A stretch of DNA of 64,000 nucleotides, taken from Microbacterium sp. BR1. Its GTDB lineage: Bacteria > Actinomycetota > Actinomycetes > Actinomycetales > Microbacteriaceae. Under the pieces are notes generated by a model. That model had not been told where the DNA came from. It worked only from the letters and a program-made list of their open reading frames with translations, and made no database searches. Each line of letters starts with the position of its first letter. Within the stretch, counting starts at the first letter, position 1. Positions 18,861-27,268 of the stretch are shown here, piece by piece. Both the position numbers and the translations under genes were made by a program. The stretch covers positions 186,001 to 250,000 of the forward strand of contig NZ_NMUN01000009.1 of the NCBI RefSeq assembly GCF_002812725.1. Direction: 5' to 3'.

Positions 18861-20591
18861 CTACTCTCTGGACGGCGGGAAGTCGAACAATGCCTGACCT
18901 CCTCGATCCCGGCGGCTGCGGCCCGAAGGGAAGTACCAAGCCCGCGCGTCACCCCTTGTAACGATTGAGCGCAGGCCCCGATGTTCGCCAAGCCGCAGCG
19001 GCAGTCGATAGCGAGGCGCGAGCACGAAAGACAAGCGGAAGAGCTCCCCTTCGAGCGTATCTGGGATCGGCCGATTTGAGTCGTCCGGAAGGTGAACAAT
19101 GGCCCCAACGTTAAGCGCGATTTGGAGGGCACTGATCACATGCGGAGGTGATCGTCGATCGACTCGAAACGCAGTTACGGGGTTGTCGTCGAAGGGTCCG
19201 CTAATGAGTCGACGCCCGAGTTCCTTTCCAATCGCTTCGACGAGGTCTACGACTTGAAACAGGCGTCCGTCGTCCCCCTGTACTGCTGGTTGAGACCTCA
19301 ACAGCGCGAGGAATCGATCAATGACACTGTCGATGGCCGCGCTTTGGGCCGCGCGGTCGAGCGGAAGCGTGCGCGGTAGGTCCCGTGGCAAGACATGCCC
19401 GAGCAGCGCCATCAATAGGCGGGGATTCGCATCAACTAGTGTCGCCAACCCCTCCGCTCCCGTGTAGAGATCGTGCGACTTGCGACCCGTCTGGTGGGGG
19501 CGTCGGTAGTGCTCGCGCAATACGACGATGTTTCGGATCTTCCGCACCTTTGCTGCGCGTTCGTTGGGCGTCAAATCCTGCAGTGCGTGCAGGTCTACGC
19601 CCTTCTTCGCGAGCCAATCAGCAAAGGTGTCGTCCGACTTCGCCAGGCTGTCATAGCGCTTCCACAGCCAGGACCCAATTGCGTACGGGTCCTCGTCCTC
19701 CTCAACCGACGCGAATCGCCCCGCACCGAAGACCCGACGAGATGTGAGGGCCAACTCATTGACGTAGCGTTTTCTGAGTTCGGCTTCGATGATGTCTTCC
19801 GCGAACCGTGGTGCCGCCGAGTACTGGGACGACAGACGGATGAGCTCGAAATCCTGCCCGTGAACTCCTGCTAGCGGCATATTCAACCGAGCGAACTCCG
19901 GTTGAACGGGCGACAAACTCAATTTATACAGGAGCACAGACTGACTCCCCCGCATGGCGTCCAGCACCGATTCAGTCACCCTTGGTGGGGCGAGCTCCAT
20001 CTCGTCGAACAGCAGCGCCCATTGATGATCGGACTGCTGCGCGGCGGTATTGAAGAGCCGAATACACGCTTCCGCTGTGCTGAGGGTGTCTCTTATGAGC
20101 CAGTCGGGCAGCTGAGTGTCGATCTCACGAGGGCTACGTAGGAGCTCGCCATGTTCCCTGAACCGTGCCACCAAAGCGCTCACAACCGACTCGATTCGAG
20201 GGACTTCGACGCGCAGCCTCAAGAGAGACGATAGTTCCCGGACAAGAAGCAACTCGTCGGCGGGAGTGAGTCGGGCCCTCGCATGATGCGGCGTATTTTC
20301 GGGAATGCTATGGGCGCGCCAAGCCATCGTCGTGACGAGTTCACGCGCGACCTGCGTCGCGAACGCAGACTCCGCGATCACGTCGCGAATGAGCCGATCA
20401 AGTTCGTCCGTGTCCGGCTCGAGCTGCTGTTTCCAGATCCGATCAGTTGCAACGAACACACCGGTGTAGTCGATCGCGCCAACCATCGACTCCGCCTGCG
20501 TATGGTGCCATCGCTCGAGCGCCTCCGGCTGGAGCATCTTCAGCAACGTGGTCTTGCCTGAACCTCGCGGACCCGAGAGCACCGAGTGCAC
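18861..20591 (-). CDS. AAA/ORC-like ATPase of a candidate defence cassette
   Basis: A 576-aa P-loop ATPase. Walker A is GPRGSGKTT at residues 7-15 and Walker B is LLFDE at 193-197; the C-terminal third has no recognised motif. The first in-frame start, GTG 20591, leaves only six residues before the P-loop, which is unusually short. A TAA stop lies three codons further up. The preceding AT-rich 150 bp is open in another frame from a GTG that overlaps the phosphoesterase stop, which hints at a frameshifted or recoded N-terminus. It lies between a metallophosphoesterase and the 331-aa unknown, all on one strand. Confidence 0.82.
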   Translation of the reverse strand: MHSVLSGPRGSGKTTLLKMLQPEALERWHHTQAESMVGAIDYTGVFVATDRIWKQQLEPDTDELDRLIRDVIAESAFATQVARELVTTMAWRAHSIPENTPHHARARLTPADELLLVRELSSLLRLRVEVPRIESVVSALVARFREHGELLRSPREIDTQLPDWLIRDTLSTAEACIRLFNTAAQQSDHQWALLFDEMELAPPRVTESVLDAMRGSQSVLLYKLSLSPVQPEFARLNMPLAGVHGQDFELIRLSSQYSAAPRFAEDIIEAELRKRYVNELALTSRRVFGAGRFASVEEDEDPYAIGSWLWKRYDSLAKSDDTFADWLAKKGVDLHALQDLTPNERAAKVRKIRNIVVLREHYRRPHQTGRKSHDLYTGAEGLATLVDANPRLLMALLGHVLPRDLPRTLPLDRAAQSAAIDSVIDRFLALLRSQPAVQGDDGRLFQVVDLVEAIGKELGRRLISGPFDDNPVTAFRVDRRSPPHVISALQIALNVGAIVHLPDDSNRPIPDTLEGELFRLSFVLAPRYRLPLRLGEHRGLRSIVTRGDARAWYFPSGRSRRDRGGQALFDFPPSRE

Positions 20592-20742
20592 CGGATTTTA
20601 AAACCAAGCGTTAAAAAAGAAAAATGAACTCGGGTTGGCAACGAAAAACGAAAAAGCGGCGAACCTTGCTGCGCCGAGTAACGTTTCGCGCATTTTAAAT
20701 GACGTGAGTGATCGGTCTGCGCCAACAAAAACCCTCGCACGC
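20592..20742. other. AT-rich junction between phosphoesterase and ATPase
   Basis: A locally AT-rich stretch with runs such as TTTTTCGTTTTTCG and CATTTTTCTTTTTT on the coding strand. A frame beginning with GTG at 20746 (GTGA overlap with the phosphoesterase stop) is open across it and ends at 20540, in a different frame from the ATPase. This fits a lost or shifted ATPase N-terminus. Confidence 0.5.
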
Positions 20743-22032
20743 TCACGCGATCACTCCGCTCACATCAGGGATCTTGGCCCTCAGTTCCACTATCTCGCCA
20801 CTTGAGTCCCGAGCGACGGCGATCCCGAGATTATCCAGCTGACGCGCAAGGTTCTCGATGTCGCTGGGGGCGAGGAATGGGAGCTCTGGGTGCCGCATCT
20901 TCAGGTCCGCAGCCGTAAGCGCCAATCCAGGTCCGAGTCCGGCTGCTTTGATCATCCTGGCGAGAGCGGCGGGATCGATCCGCCATCCGAATCCACCTCG
21001 CCCGGGCCAGCCTGCCGCGCCCTCCGCTTCTGCCCACCCGATACTTGGCCGCCATGACCACGAACGGAACTGTGCAGCCAGACCCAGCGTTGGGACGCCC
21101 TGATCGGAGGGATCCCACAGCGTGATCAGATGGACCTGATTGCTAGCGATGGAGGATGTCTGGCCCCAGGCGAAAGCAGCCATACTCGCGGCCGAGAACA
21201 CAGCCGCGCTGCCGGCTCCGCCGCGGGCGTACTGAAAATATGGGCGGTGTTTGTGTCCGTGTACCACCAGCCATGGCCCCGTTCGTTCCAACATGGCCAG
21301 AAGGTGCTCCGCCTCTCGAACTTGGCCATGCTCGTCAGTGTCGACGTCAGGCAGCTGTTCGACGTGGTGGTGCAAGAGAAGGATTTGAATCTGTGCTGGC
21401 GCGCGACCCTGCAGATCGCTCTCCAGCCTGTTGGTCGTTCGCTTCGAAACCCGTCCGTGGTCCAGCTCTTCCCCCTGCTTGGAGCTGAGACCGTGGAATG
21501 CGCTTGAGTTGACGGCGACCACACGCCACGGGATCGGCCCGTCATCGGCAGGGGCTGCCGCGTCAATGATGCAGTAATTTCTGGACCAATAGTCCGCTCG
21601 TGACGCATCGGCGTCGTGAGGGAAGAGCGGCGCGAGATCGAACAAGACTCCTCGAGGATCTATCTCGGTGCCACCGCGGGAATCCACGTCGTGATTTCCT
21701 GCTGTCGCGATCAGCGTCGACCCACGACTCCCGGCAAGGTCATTGACGTCTCGCCACGCGTCGACGAGCGCGGCTGAGTCGGCCTTGTCGGTGATATCAC
21801 CAGCGCAGAGAAGCAACGTAGGGAACAACTTTTCGCGTTCAAGCACATGTCGCAAGCCAACGATCGGGTGATTGCGTTCATCCCGCGTCGTAGTTGTCGT
21901 GATCCACGATCCAGCCTTGTCGCCGGGGGCGCTACTGCTCGCGTGAAGGTCGGACACGACAAGTATCGAGATGAGCGGCTCGCTATCCCCAGGGACTGTC
22001 AAGCCTTCCGGCCCGCCGTCGTTCTCCGGCAC
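20743..22032 (-). CDS. Calcineurin-like metallophosphoesterase of a candidate defence cassette
   Basis: A 429-aa protein with the full set of two-metal phosphoesterase motifs: SDLH, GDITD, GNHD, LLHHH and GHKHRP. The C-terminal 150 residues form an extra domain without a recognised motif. Relatives include Mre11/SbcD nucleases and cyclic nucleotide phosphodiesterases; the substrate cannot be read from sequence. GTG 22032 is chosen because a sigma70-like promoter (TTGTCA, 18-bp spacer, TATACG) lies just upstream and covers the alternative GTG at 22059, which implies a leaderless mRNA. It heads the leftward operon phosphoesterase-ATPase-331-aa protein and diverges from a DNA methylase. Confidence 0.85.
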   Translation of the reverse strand: MPENDGGPEGLTVPGDSEPLISILVVSDLHASSSAPGDKAGSWITTTTTRDERNHPIVGLRHVLEREKLFPTLLLCAGDITDKADSAALVDAWRDVNDLAGSRGSTLIATAGNHDVDSRGGTEIDPRGVLFDLAPLFPHDADASRADYWSRNYCIIDAAAPADDGPIPWRVVAVNSSAFHGLSSKQGEELDHGRVSKRTTNRLESDLQGRAPAQIQILLLHHHVEQLPDVDTDEHGQVREAEHLLAMLERTGPWLVVHGHKHRPYFQYARGGAGSAAVFSAASMAAFAWGQTSSIASNQVHLITLWDPSDQGVPTLGLAAQFRSWSWRPSIGWAEAEGAAGWPGRGGFGWRIDPAALARMIKAAGLGPGLALTAADLKMRHPELPFLAPSDIENLARQLDNLGIAVARDSSGEIVELRAKIPDVSGVIA

Positions 22033-22040
22033 GGGCTCAT

Positions 22041-22070
22041 CGTATAGTGCTGAGAGCACAAGGCTGACAA
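22041..22070 (-). promoter_or_regulatory. Sigma70-type promoter of the phosphoesterase operon
   Basis: On the reverse strand, TTGTCA (22070-22065), an 18-bp spacer and TATACG (22046-22041). The expected start site falls at or just before GTG 22032. Confidence 0.55.
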
Positions 22071-22111
22071 GGCGCCGCTCGGGAGTGTGTCGCAGAATCG
22101 GAATCGCATCG

Positions 22112-23302
22112 ATGATCCGCTATATGGGCACCAAGCGCCATATTTCCGGCGCCGTGCGAGAAGCCGTGGAGAGCATCAGTGAGGACGGGCCGATCCTTGA
22201 TCTCTTTGCTGGGATGGGGAGTGTGGCAGATGAGTTCGTTGGAAAGCGCCCCGTCTACCTGAATGATGCTTCCGAGTTCGTCGGTGCAATGCTCCGAGCA
22301 CGCTTCGGACCGACGAGTTCCCCCCCTGCCCTCGATCGCGGAGTCTTCGATGCAACGATGCAAGAGTCCCGAGATCGACTGACCCAAGAGTTCTCTGCTC
22401 AACTCGAGATCGAGACGGCTGCGTTGAACGGCGACGTCGCCAAGCTGCAAAGCTATGTTCGACGCGCGAAACACGTGGGTACCTCAGCCACCGCTCGCCG
22501 GGCCGCCGTCGACGCATCAACCTGCGCTGGCGTCGCTAGATACAAGTTGGCTTCGCTCTATTTTTCCGCGGGATACCTGAGTCTGCATCAGGCGATTGAA
22601 GTCGATGCGCTCCGCTTTGCGATCGATTCCTACCCGGATCAGTCTGTGCGCGACGCCCTCATGTCGCAATGGCTAACGTCGATATCGGCCGTCTTGAACT
22701 CCCCAGGACATTCCGCGCAATTTCTTAAACCAACCCCTTCCGGCGGCTATGGCCGAGTCGTGCGAGCCTGGAGCAAGAGCGTTACCGAAAAGTTCTGGCA
22801 GGTCGGCACCGTCAATCAACCTCACAGCCTCGCCAGTTGGCGAGCGACGACGCGAGTAACGACGGTTGACGCGCTCACCCTTCTCAGATCCGGCGGAGCC
22901 ACCGATGCGTCAGTCATCTACGCAGACCCGCCGTACACGCGCGATCAATATGGTCGGTTTTATCACCTGTACGAAACCCTCTACAAGTATGATTTTCCGA
23001 CTTCGCGCGGATCAGGACGGGTCCGAGCAGACACGTTTGTGTCTGGGTTTTCACGGAAGACCGAAGTAGAGACGAGCATCCGCGAATTACTCAGAATCTC
23101 GGCTGCCTCAAGCAAACCCATTGTTCTCAGCTACCCCAAGAATGGGCTTCTGAACCAGGCGGGTCGCGATCTCCACGTCCTGGCTCGCGACTACTTCGAG
23201 TCCGTCACGGTCGAATCCATCTCTACCAATCACTCCACTCTCGGGGGCTCGTCTGGATCACGTAGCAAGGCCGCGACGGAGCAACTTGTCATCTGCCTCT
23301 GA
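22112..23302 (+). CDS. D12-class (Dam-like) adenine-N6 DNA methyltransferase
   Basis: A 396-aa alpha-group amino-methyltransferase. The N-terminus YMGTKRHI matches the D12 substrate-entry segment. The AdoMet motif DLFAGMG is at residues 30-36, NDASEF follows, and the catalytic DPPY is at 272-275 in YADPPYTRDQYGRFYH. It probably methylates adenine in a specific DNA site. ATG 22112 is the natural domain start; upstream reading to 21971 has no similarity and overlaps the divergent phosphoesterase. No restriction endonuclease gene is adjacent, so it may mark self-DNA for the phosphoesterase/ATPase cassette, or act as an orphan. Confidence 0.88.
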   Translation: MIRYMGTKRHISGAVREAVESISEDGPILDLFAGMGSVADEFVGKRPVYLNDASEFVGAMLRARFGPTSSPPALDRGVFDATMQESRDRLTQEFSAQLEIETAALNGDVAKLQSYVRRAKHVGTSATARRAAVDASTCAGVARYKLASLYFSAGYLSLHQAIEVDALRFAIDSYPDQSVRDALMSQWLTSISAVLNSPGHSAQFLKPTPSGGYGRVVRAWSKSVTEKFWQVGTVNQPHSLASWRATTRVTTVDALTLLRSGGATDASVIYADPPYTRDQYGRFYHLYETLYKYDFPTSRGSGRVRADTFVSGFSRKTEVETSIRELLRISAASSKPIVLSYPKNGLLNQAGRDLHVLARDYFESVTVESISTNHSTLGGSSGSRSKAATEQLVICL

Positions 23303-23419
23303 AGAGTCGGTGCCGAGTCGGTTACGCACGCGGGTTCGCGCAACTTCTACTCTGCGGGAACATTCCGAAACTCCCGTCCTACCCTTTACCGCGCCGGGCT
23401 TAGCATAGGCGCGGAGGCA

Positions 23420-23677
23420 ATGGTGACTGAGATCTCGTCGTGGCGGGCGAACGATGTCGTGGCGTACGAACTCTTGCGAGAGTCGGCGTCAACGCTCACT
23501 GCGCTCCTAACCTATGCCGCGTCTTCCGATGTGTCAGCGCCAGACGGCGCGCGACTGGAACTCACACAGCTCCGCCGCGATCTCCTGACAATCGACGGGT
23601 ACGATCGCGCACGGGTGAACGCCCTCGCGGCACAGATCGATGCTCGAGTCAGGGAACTCTCGGGAGCATCCAGATGA
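23420..23677 (+). CDS. Putative antitoxin of a zeta-type toxin operon
   Basis: An 85-aa helical, acidic protein that overlaps the zeta toxin start by 4 nt (ATGA), the usual antitoxin position. It shows no clear similarity to the epsilon antitoxin, so the assignment rests on position and size. GGAGG at 23413-23417 is very close to ATG 23420 and better spaced for GTG 23423, which may be the true start. Confidence 0.7.
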   Translation: MVTEISSWRANDVVAYELLRESASTLTALLTYAASSDVSAPDGARLELTQLRRDLLTIDGYDRARVNALAAQIDARVRELSGASR

Positions 23678-24687
23678 CCGACGGGGACATCACCGAGGAC
23701 CAGCACCGCGAAATCCTGCGGCGTGACATACTCCCGCTGTTGTTCCCGCAAGACACCATAGGCGGGGCCAGGGCTTTCGTTCTCCTCAGCGGCCAGCCAG
23801 GGGCAGGCCGGTCTCGCGCGATTGCGCCCCTCCTCGCTGAGCATGGCGGTGCCCTCGCGGCCGTTAGCGGCGATGAGCTACCCGCATTCCATCCAGCCTT
23901 CCGCGAGCTCTCTACTGCGCGTTCGGCCGATGGCGCACGAGTCCTTGCCCGGGCGTCGGCGGGCTGGGTGCGCGACTGTATTCGCTACGCACGAGAGAAC
24001 CATCGTTCGCTGCTGCTTGAGGGTACATTCCATGATTCCGCCGTTGCCACTGCGATAGCCGATCGCTTCGCCGCGGCGGGTTTTGAGACCCGCTTGGTGG
24101 TTGTCGCCTCGCGTCGCGCGGAGAGCCTCTTGACCGTGGTGTCACGCTACCTGCGGGAAGTACAGGCCGATAGTCCGGCGCGATATACGAGCCGCGAGGC
24201 ACACGACCGCGGATTCGACGCGACACGAACACTTGTCGCAGCTGTCGAGGATGGAGCGTTGGTGAATCGCCTGACGATCCTCGATCGCGACGGCGATATG
24301 GTCTTCGACGCGCGCGGCTCAGATCGGGATGATCCGTTCCGAGGCGCAAGCATTGCTCTCGCAGCTGCGCAGTCGGCGCCGATGAGTCGATTCGCGGCGA
24401 CGCAATGGCTGAGTGAGCTGCATCATGTGACGCAGTTCGCCCGGTCGCGTCGTGATCTACCGCGAGGGGTGACGGAGTTGCTGGTGGACCTACATGAGAC
24501 GTCGCTGCGGGAGGTGATTCCGGAGTTGCGGATTCCCGCAGACGGGAAGTTCGCTACGGCGATGGAGCAGAAGACGGTGGCGAACCTAGTGGCGCTGCGG
24601 CGCTCGATGCAGCCTGCACAGCAGACGGACGCCGCGGCGCCAGTGATCGTGCCCGGCGGTCCCGAGCGTGGGGGCCCGTCTCGGTGA
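23674..24687 (+). CDS. Zeta toxin family protein (UDP-GlcNAc kinase-like)
   Basis: A 337-aa protein with the zeta-toxin P-loop kinase layout. The loop reads GQPGAGRS at residues 40-47, then SGDELPAFHP, LLLEGTFHDS and a C-terminal helical region. Zeta toxins phosphorylate UDP-N-acetylglucosamine and block peptidoglycan synthesis. The Walker A lysine, essential in characterised members, is arginine (R46) here, so activity may be reduced. The start overlaps the antitoxin stop (ATGA) and the stop overlaps the downstream resolvase-like start (GTGA): a three-gene operon. Zeta modules near relaxases are common on actinobacterial plasmids. Confidence 0.85.
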   Translation: MTDGDITEDQHREILRRDILPLLFPQDTIGGARAFVLLSGQPGAGRSRAIAPLLAEHGGALAAVSGDELPAFHPAFRELSTARSADGARVLARASAGWVRDCIRYARENHRSLLLEGTFHDSAVATAIADRFAAAGFETRLVVVASRRAESLLTVVSRYLREVQADSPARYTSREAHDRGFDATRTLVAAVEDGALVNRLTILDRDGDMVFDARGSDRDDPFRGASIALAAAQSAPMSRFAATQWLSELHHVTQFARSRRDLPRGVTELLVDLHETSLREVIPELRIPADGKFATAMEQKTVANLVALRRSMQPAQQTDAAAPVIVPGGPERGGPSR

Positions 24688-25259
24688 CACGTGCCATCGG
24701 TTACATGCGTGAGCTACTGCCCGGCACCACCCCGGATACCGACGAGCTGACCCGCGCGGGCGCAGAGCAGATCTTCACGGACGACGGCCCCGCGGAATCT
24801 CGCACCCGTCCAGGCTTGGAGGAGTGTCTTCACAGCCTCGATCCCGGGGACACTCTGGTAGTGACGAGCGCGGCGCACCTGTCATCCGCAGTTCCGCACT
24901 TCGTTGCGACGGTGGCGGGCTTGAGGAGACGGGGCGTGGGGTTTCGGTCGTTGAGCGAGCCGGCGCTGTGCGCAGGGGTAGGTGCGTCGGTGGATCCGGG
25001 CGAAGTGCTGTTGGCGTTGGAGGTGTTGCGGCGGCGGTTGGCGAGCTTGCAGACGCGCGCGGGGATGGCGACGGCTGCAGAGGAGGGGCGGCGGCCGGGG
25101 CGTCCGACCGTGATGACGCCGGAGCGGATCGCGATGGCGGTGGAGTTGCGGAATCTCGACCGGCCGATCACGCATATCGCGCGCGTGCTCGGGGTGAGTG
25201 CGAACGCGGTGCAGCGTGCGCTCGCCCCGATCCCGCGCACAACTAAATCTCAGCCCTAG
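24684..25259 (+). CDS. Serine-recombinase-like protein lacking catalytic residues
   Basis: A 191-aa protein with the resolvase N-terminal fold (IGYMRE...DTLVVTSAAHLSSAV...RGVGFRSLSE) and a C-terminal helix-turn-helix (ITHIARVLGVSANAVQRAL). The nucleophile serine of the YxRVS motif is replaced (YMREL). The DRLGRS segment that carries catalytic arginines reads AAHLSSA. It is therefore probably not a recombinase; it could bind DNA as a regulator of the toxin operon, from which it is inseparable by its GTGA overlap. A decayed recombinase is the alternative. Confidence 0.8.
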   Translation: MTRAIGYMRELLPGTTPDTDELTRAGAEQIFTDDGPAESRTRPGLEECLHSLDPGDTLVVTSAAHLSSAVPHFVATVAGLRRRGVGFRSLSEPALCAGVGASVDPGEVLLALEVLRRRLASLQTRAGMATAAEEGRRPGRPTVMTPERIAMAVELRNLDRPITHIARVLGVSANAVQRALAPIPRTTKSQP

Positions 25260-25576
25260 CCGTCGAGGTCATCGAGCTCGCTGGGTGCGACCGAAATCGC
25301 GAGCCAGCTTCGGGCGGTCGCTGCCTGCTCAGGGTCGTCGTTCCAGTCGGGTTCGGTGAGCACCCAACGATGCATGAGCCGAGCGGCGGCGTCGGCGTGG
25401 TGGCCGGCGTAGAGGACCTCAGCGAGGGCTTCGGCCTGGTCGAACTCGAGCATGCAGCTGACTTCTTCGTGGCCCTTGAGGAGCCCGTCGACGACGTCGG
25501 CAAGGCGGTCGACGACGTCTTCCAGGTGATCCCTGGCGACGATGGAGTCGGGGTTGCCCGGTGTTGTCGTGTTCAT
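25256..25576 (-). CDS. Hypothetical protein (106 aa)
   Basis: An acidic, helical 106-aa protein with no recognised motif. Its stop overlaps the stop of the convergent resolvase-like gene by 4 bp. The composition and the tidy start (MNTTTPGNPDS) support a real gene. It belongs to a leftward set of plasmid-type hypotheticals (25256-26993). The 236 bp upstream (25577-25812) hold nothing I recognise. Confidence 0.6.
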   Translation of the reverse strand: MNTTTPGNPDSIVARDHLEDVVDRLADVVDGLLKGHEEVSCMLEFDQAEALAEVLYAGHHADAAARLMHRWVLTEPDWNDDPEQAATARSWLAISVAPSELDDLDG

Positions 25577-25812
25577 GGCCGTTCCTCGCTTCTTGACTAT
25601 TCGTAGCGCCTGTCCGGCAAGTGGCTTTAAGAGCGAGCGGAGGGGCGCGCAGTGCCGGGCCCGAGGATTACCGGACTGAGCGTCAGCGAGGGAGGATATG
25701 CCGCAGGGCCGGAACGGAGCAGGCCGGAGCGAGCTACGATCGGCCGCCGGGAAGGGCTCGCGGGCCGCGCCGAATCGTTCGACGGCACGGCGCTCCCATC
25801 GCCCCTTCCCTG

Positions 25813-26100
25813 TTAGTCCCCGGCGAGCGTTGCGAGGGTTGCGATGAACTCACGGCGGTCGGCACTCGGGTCGATGATGAGGGCTCGGATCGTGTCCGTC
25901 GTGTGGGCGAGTTGGCGTGCGGGGAGGGATCGGAGCGGTGCAATGCACCAGGCGAGGTCCTCGTCGATCGTGTACCCCGGCTCGTCGCTGAGCTTGCCGG
26001 GGTAGTACAGGAAGGCGGAGATCGCGACGCGGAACAGGGTCACTTCCGTGTCGCGTTGATCGACCAGGGTTGTTTCATTCATGTGCGGGGTGAGGGTCAT
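25813..26100 (-). CDS. Hypothetical protein (95 aa)
   Basis: A 95-aa protein of unknown family. Its ATG overlaps the stop of the upstream charged-repeat protein by 4 nt (ATGA), so the two are translationally coupled. No membrane segment or catalytic motif is seen. Confidence 0.65.
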   Translation of the reverse strand: MTLTPHMNETTLVDQRDTEVTLFRVAISAFLYYPGKLSDEPGYTIDEDLAWCIAPLRSLPARQLAHTTDTIRALIIDPSADRREFIATLATLAGD

Positions 26101-26993
26101 CGGTTCATTCCCATCGGATGATTCGGTTGCAGCATGGGGTGCGGTGCGGCGGGGTCCAGGTGGTGCGGGTGCCGGGCGGGTTCGCGATGCCGGAGCCGTT
26201 CGTTGACTTCACGTCCGATTGCGTCCAGTCGCGCTTCTTCCACGGCTTGGAGGGTGCGGGTCGGCTTGGGGCCGGGCCGGGCGCGGTCCAGTTCCTTGTG
26301 CAGTCGGGCGAGCTCTTCCTTCTGCTCGGCGAGGTGATAGGCGGCGCGGGCTCGAAGACTGTCGCGTTTGAACGCCGCCACAAGCTCGGGTGGGGTCGCG
26401 ACCGACCGGAGCGCCTCGGATAGCTCCGCCGTGGTCCATTCGCGGGTGAAGAACGCGTCCGCATCCGCCCTGTGAGCTATCCGGTCGTCTCGGGACACCC
26501 GGTGGAGCCGGCGCGGGGGCAGGCCGGCGTCGCGGCGCCGTTTCTCCCGGTCCCGCCATGCCCGCTGGGTCGCGAGCTGCCTTTCCTTGTTCCTTGCGTA
26601 GTACTCGCGGCGCCGCGCCCGTTGTTCCTCGGCATTGGCGGCGTAGTGCTCACGGCGTCGCTGCCGGTGCTTTTCGGGATCCGTCCGGTATTTCTCGCGC
26701 AGCTTCGCGTTGACCTCGTCTTTGTGCTTGTCGCGCCACCGTTGGTCGCGTTGCCGCTTTGCCTGGCGGTACGCCTCTGGATCCTTCTGCCGTATCGCGG
26801 CCCGGTGTTGCCGCTGATACTCGAGGTACTCCTCGCGGTGCTGCGCGTAGTACTCACGGGACCACGCGCGGCGGGCGTCGCGGCGTTCCTTCTCCCGGTC
26901 ATACAGCCGCCGGCGGGCCTGGGCGATCTGCAACCGAAGGTCCTCGGCGTCCGGGGAGATCGGTTCTTCGTCGTTCCAGTAGTCGTCCGACAT
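26097..26993 (-). CDS. Highly charged repetitive coiled-coil-like protein
   Basis: A 298-aa protein extremely rich in Arg, Lys, Glu and Gln. Residues about 45-165 contain degenerate repeats spaced every 20-25 residues, recognisable as YxxxxREEY, RRREHYAAN and RRREYYARN. Such arrays form long helices and occur in plasmid-borne proteins of unknown function; binding to nucleic acid is plausible from charge alone. A second helical segment at about 215-270 (AYHLAEQKEELARLHKEL) may form a coiled coil. ATG 26993 starts the recognisable protein. It overlaps the 95-aa gene downstream. Confidence 0.7.
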   Translation of the reverse strand: MSDDYWNDEEPISPDAEDLRLQIAQARRRLYDREKERRDARRAWSREYYAQHREEYLEYQRQHRAAIRQKDPEAYRQAKRQRDQRWRDKHKDEVNAKLREKYRTDPEKHRQRRREHYAANAEEQRARRREYYARNKERQLATQRAWRDREKRRRDAGLPPRRLHRVSRDDRIAHRADADAFFTREWTTAELSEALRSVATPPELVAAFKRDSLRARAAYHLAEQKEELARLHKELDRARPGPKPTRTLQAVEEARLDAIGREVNERLRHREPARHPHHLDPAAPHPMLQPNHPMGMNR

Positions 26994-27164
26994 GGCCTCA
27001 CCGCGCAACCGTGCCGGGCTGACCGGAGGTGACGGGCATCCACGTCTCGTGTGCGCGGGAATCATGATCATGCTGACCCAGGGAGCTATCGAAGGCGGGG
27101 CGTTCGGATGTGGCAGACCTTGGCTGTCGGGATGCTCCGTGGTCGGTCACCGCGGAGGTTTGCG

Positions 27165-27199
27165 AGTCCCGGACATGGGCACTGCCGGAGTCCGGGACT
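27165..27199. repeat. 9-bp inverted repeat upstream of the IS256 element
   Basis: AGTCCCGGA (27165-27173) and TCCGGGACT (27191-27199) form a perfect stem around a 17-nt loop. Just outside the presumed left end of the insertion sequence; possible terminator or remnant of a disrupted site. Confidence 0.45.
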
Positions 27200-27268
27200 G
27201 CCGGAGTGCGGGAGGGTCAAGTCCTGGGACGTGGTGTATCGGTGATCGTGTGATCCCTCGTGTCGAGG

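Noticed and set aside
22112..23302. Classical type II restriction-modification pair
   Set aside because: The methylase has no restriction endonuclease next to it; the neighbours are a phosphoesterase and an ATPase.
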